A stretch of 64,000 nt of DNA, from assembly GCA_964035545.1 (NCBI GenBank), contig OZ037771.1:12962980-13026979 (forward strand), read 5' to 3'. Under the pieces are notes generated by a model. It saw nothing but the letters and a program-made list of their open reading frames with translations, did not search any database and was not told the DNA's origin. How positions within the stretch are numbered: the stretch's first letter is position 1; each line of letters starts with the position of its first letter. Source of the DNA: Bugula neritina. Its lineage: Eukaryota > Bryozoa > Gymnolaemata > Cheilostomatida > Bugulidae. This document shows positions 60,574-64,000 of this stretch, in pieces. A program made the translations under genes and the position numbers.

Positions 60574-63500
60574 TCAGTTGGCATAGTTGCCTGCTGACCT
60601 AGTTTCCTCAATCAGAGAGTCAGCGAGACTTTCTATGGTAGGTTTAACCCCAGTCAGCGCTTCTACCATCTCCAGTGGGGGCTTCTCTCCCCCGTGACAC
60701 AGCACCTCCTTCATGTATCGCTCTCCGTTACTCCTACAACAGCACGAGATGAACTGACAATGTAGTACTGTTCAGCACTGAACATTTTCACACTCATATA
60801 CATTTAATTAAATTTTTACGTTTCCAAGTTTTCTTCTAGTAAAATAATACACAAGCCAAAACTGCAAGAGAACATGATATTCATTTTAAATCGTAAAATT
60901 TTGAATGTAAGTTGTCTGCAAGTGAATAAGTGGTGGTACACTACAACTTGAGGAGTTGTCTTTTCTAATTTAATTGTAGCAAAAATTAAACATTTTCAGT
61001 CAGCCTGTGCCTAATTTGCAACTAGGAAGATAATATTATGTTTTCTATAAGAAAGAAGTTGGAGTTGTATTACAACTGAATGAGATTTGACTTAAACTTC
61101 AGTTCTAGTGATATTCACCTGCTGAAAGGATCATCTTTAAAGGAATGCTGCCATATTTTGGCAGCAATGGCCTTCGACATCAAATATGAAAAATATTTAG
61201 CACCATAACCAACCAAATGTCCGAATCGCAGATGCCACGCCTACAACATTACATCATGTATATATACTGTTCTCACTAGCCACGCCTACAACATTACATC
61301 ATGTATATATGCTGTTCTCACTAGCCACGCCTACAACACTACATCATGTATATATGCTGTTCTCACTAGCCACGCCTACAACACTACATCATGTATATAT
61401 GCTGTTCTCACTAGCCACGCCTACAACAATACATCATGTATATATACTGTTCTCATTAGCCACGCCTACAACATTACATCATGTATATACTATTCTCACT
61501 AGCCACGCCTACAACATTACACCATGTATATATACTACTTCCACTCTTCATTACATCTTTCATAAAGATAGCAAAATGAAATTCTTGATTTTTAGCTATT
61601 AGTAAACGAACCATGCAATTATCACCAGATAAGCTCAGTAAAAATATAATCAGCTAGCCTCACTTTCAAGTTGAACTGTTCGAGAGTAAGATGTACATAG
61701 AGACTGACGAGCTTTTTGTTGCCTGTGAGATTCTTTGAAAACTTGAGCTATAGGATTTACTCTGGTTAAAGTTTGTCAAAAAGGAGCTGTGTTCAGCCTA
61801 ACGAAAAGAGAATACAGAACTCACTGTGTTTGGCACATGAGGCAGTCCGTAGAACTCCTTTTGTACGTTAGATAAAATATCAATAGTGGAAGAGCCGAGG
61901 GGATGGGAAGAGTGTAGAGCTTGATCTAAGGCCGAGTAGAATACTTGCGTCTGCATCTCCTGATATATGATTGGTTGATATTTAGTAGGTCAACTAATGC
62001 ATCTGATTAAAATCTTTGTAAAAATATTCCAACATGGTACTTACATACAATATACTTACATACACATGTACTTACATACACATGTACATACATACACATA
62101 CAATATACTTGTATACATACATACTTACCATACATACAATAACATACTTACTGAAGCTAAAAATAGAGATTTTGATTTACGGATTTGATTGGCCATTTCT
62201 TCTGGCATTGGCTCCCCAGTTTCATAATGAAAAGTAAATTGTCTGAGGACCTACAAGGGGAAGAAAACTCCATCAATATACTTTCTAACCATTCACAATA
62301 TCAATTAACTCTTTACACTTAGCCTGTATAAGCTTATAGCACAGTTAGTTGAGTAACCTTGACATATATTCAGTTAGAGAGTGCGAGTGAGAGTCACTAA
62401 CCCTGTAGTCGGAGGCGAAATATTCCATCAGGTTGGAGGGAACTTCAGCAAAGTCCGTGGAGCACCTGGTGCCAGTGACATGCTGGTAGCGGGTTCTTCC
62501 TGTCATGTAGAATACAGAATAGTGTGAACAGAGCACCTTAAAGCACATGCTAGACACTTGACAGCGGATGTATGGCAGGCTGAAAGCTTCTTACACATTT
62601 AGTTGAAGTAGATGAAGCGCAGTAGACTTTGTCTGGTGCTCAGGCATTATTAGACCTTGCGAATAGTAACTGAACAACATAGTATACGAACTCGTGATAA
62701 ACTATCATAGAATGCATGGCGTGTCTAAACTCGCTATAAACTAACCTATCATAAAATGCATGGCATGTCCAAACTTGCTATAAACTAACCTATCATAGAA
62801 TGCATGGCGTGTCCAAACTCGTGAAACAGGTTCTCGAGTTGCTGTGGAGTGAGAAGTGTTGGCAGAGAACTGCTTGGGGCAGCAAAGTTCATCATCAGCA
62901 CGACCTTTGGTATCTGACAGCATAAATAGTAGACATGAAGTTTTCAGTAAGAAATGCATGGATAAAGAAATGATTGTGAAATTTAATTTGTAAGATAAAG
63001 CAGCTCGTTTCTAAAACATCGATAATTTAACTCCTTGTTAAAAACACTAATATTTTTTGTTAAACATTGATTGATATTTGAAAGCGTGGGCAATGAATTT
63101 ATTTAAACCAAATAAAAATATATCTATACAAAATACGTAAATAAACTAAACATTATTTATATACAACCTGATAGATAAAGAAACAGCTAATAATGAAACT
63201 GACCGACACAAGCAAATAAAAATAATAAATTGATGGAAAAATTTTGTAAACAAATTGCATTGTAACTCAAAACCCATCAAAATAACTTTAGCAAAAATTT
63301 TACGCCTTTGACTAAAAAACAAGCTTTCTGTTTCATTTAATATGGAAACTTAATTAGGGTTTAATTTTCACTGAAATTTTACACCTTGAAAGAAAAGACA
63401 ACTCACAATAACTATTGCTAAAACTCATATGGGAGTTGCCTGCCTCACCTGATAAGTTCCGTCACTTTTCAGTCGTCCCCCCTGTATTGTGAAGTGACAA

Positions 63501-63580
63501 TCCTGAAGAGGCTTTCCCCGACGCTCATAGAGATCGCAGTAAATATACCCTATGACCTCATTTCCTTCTAGCCATCGCAC
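60574..63580 (-). CDS. MIPEP: Mitochondrial intermediate peptidase, C-terminal seven exons (5' part outside window)
   Basis: Exons in transcript order: 63580-63449, 62913-62790, 62499-62402, 62250-62152, 61959-61825, 61240-61119, 60733-60574, phase-consistent, 289 residues, about 40% of the usual length of roughly 710. This M3-family zinc protease removes an octapeptide from many matrix precursors after the main processing peptidase. The zinc motif HEFGH (62823-62809, in [15 protein letters not shown]) and the downstream Glu in [15 protein letters not shown] are intact. Family-diagnostic blocks include [52 protein letters not shown] and [19 protein letters not shown]. It matches MIPEP better than the related oligopeptidases thimet or neurolysin because of the [12 protein letters not shown] and C-terminal blocks. 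The protein ends at TGA 60576-60574. Two of its splice junctions carry tandem arrays. The N-terminal exons lie to the right of the window. Confidence 0.95.
61241..61530. repeat. 45-bp array copying a MIPEP acceptor
   Basis: On the MIPEP strand the exon at 61240 follows AATGTTGTAG and begins GCGTGGC. About six upstream units of 45 bp each contain ATGTTGTAG|GCGTGGC, so the acceptor and seven exonic bases are repeated. Use of an upstream copy would read into TAG of the next unit. Confidence 0.93.
62038..62151. repeat. ACATAC/GTATGT-rich repeat beside a MIPEP donor
   Basis: On the gene's strand the intron begins GTAAGTATGTTATTGTATGT and continues in irregular GTAAGTATGTATGTA copies for about 110 bp. 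It may be an expansion of the donor's intronic side. Confidence 0.7.
62702..62823. repeat. 44-bp array copying the MIPEP zinc-site exon end and donor
   Basis: The exon end ACACGCCATGCATTCTATGA plus TAG|GTTAGTTTATAGC is present as the true junction (left edge 62790). It is repeated at 62746-62789 and again at 62702-62745, with 2-4 changes. Each copy holds 31 exonic bases, including the GHAMHSMI codons. The second junction keeps TAG|GTTAG, while the third has lost it (TAG|TTTATC). Confidence 0.95.
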
Positions 63581-63754
63581 CTGTCAGAAATCGGATAACT
63601 AGGGGAACATTTAACTTGACATTTCATCAAGACTATTCTTTAGACATAACATTATTAACAAATGTACAAATTTGGAAATCACGTTCGACATCCCACCTTT
63701 GCCATACTCTAGAGATATATATTTTATACTCTCTCATATTTGTCTAAAGGATTA

Positions 63755-63900
63755 ATACCTGATGGTGAGGCTAAGGACTTATTCATATGTGATACGGAGA
63801 AATTATAATTAGATGCTCTTCCTAACGTCACCAATGGGTTTGAGCCGATGACTTATTTCTTACTAAGTCAGCATTCTAACCATTAAACCATAGTTGATCT
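63755..63900 (-). repeat. Diverged SINE copy
   Basis: It is collinear with 36110-36262, sharing GGACTTATTCATATGTGA, AGATGCTCTTCCTAACGTCA and a decayed box B (GGGTTTGAGCCGATGACTTA) and box A. It lies in a MIPEP intron. Confidence 0.75.
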
Positions 63901-64000
63901 ATTCTTATACAATAACTACGTTTAGTAGATAAAATAGGTTGATTAGGGTATAATGAGATTGTCTTTCAGAGCAGAAAAATCTAATACACACCAATAGACT

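Noticed and set aside
60574-63580. Thimet oligopeptidase or neurolysin as identity of the minus-strand protease
   Set aside because: The blocks around the zinc site and C terminus match the MIPEP pattern more closely than the cytosolic relatives.

Overview
The window is AT-rich animal nuclear DNA from an invertebrate metazoan. Coding sequence is cut into short GT-AG exons that I joined by checking reading phase across each intron. The two genes I recognise (beclin-1 and mitochondrial intermediate peptidase) keep the animal-type protein sequence, but I cannot name the phylum. I see no bacterial, plasmid or viral genes.

Layout. 1-33.0 kb: minus-strand exons of one or more genes I cannot identify. 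Seven phase-compatible exons at 23.6-12.2 kb encode a long, Ser-rich, probably disordered protein. Two further ATG-bearing first exons, at 9.96 kb and 5.07 kb, look like separate or alternative starts that continue leftwards out of the window. The rest of this third is intron or intergenic DNA with arrays, a SINE family, a pogo/Tigger-like MITE and other dispersed repeats. 34.86-41.26 kb, plus strand: complete beclin-1 (11 exons, 451 codons), the autophagy PI3-kinase complex subunit. 42.00-46.33 kb, plus: complete 8-exon gene for a secreted or GPI-anchored protein with three Ig domains. 47.76-60.14 kb, plus: complete 19-exon gene for a 1145-residue secreted protein with a signal peptide, a CUB-like domain, a Thr-rich mucin segment and four tandem copies of a ten-cysteine module that I do not recognise. 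60.57-63.58 kb, minus: the last seven exons of mitochondrial intermediate peptidase (MIPEP), convergent with the mucin gene.

The most unusual signal is not a gene. In at least seven places, in all five multi-exon genes, a tandem array lies exactly across an exon-intron junction, so each repeat unit carries a copy of the real 5' or 3' splice site plus a few exonic bases. Examples are the beclin-1 exon 4 donor (22-bp units), the Ig gene exon 4 donor (about 31 bp), the mucin gene exon 13 donor (54 bp, reading frame open throughout) and exon 12 acceptor, a minus-strand gene donor (29 bp), and in MIPEP an acceptor (45 bp) and the donor of its zinc-site exon (44 bp). This suggests recurrent tandem duplication seeded at splice junctions. 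The second discovery candidate is the four-fold ten-cysteine module with its phase-2 symmetric exon set.
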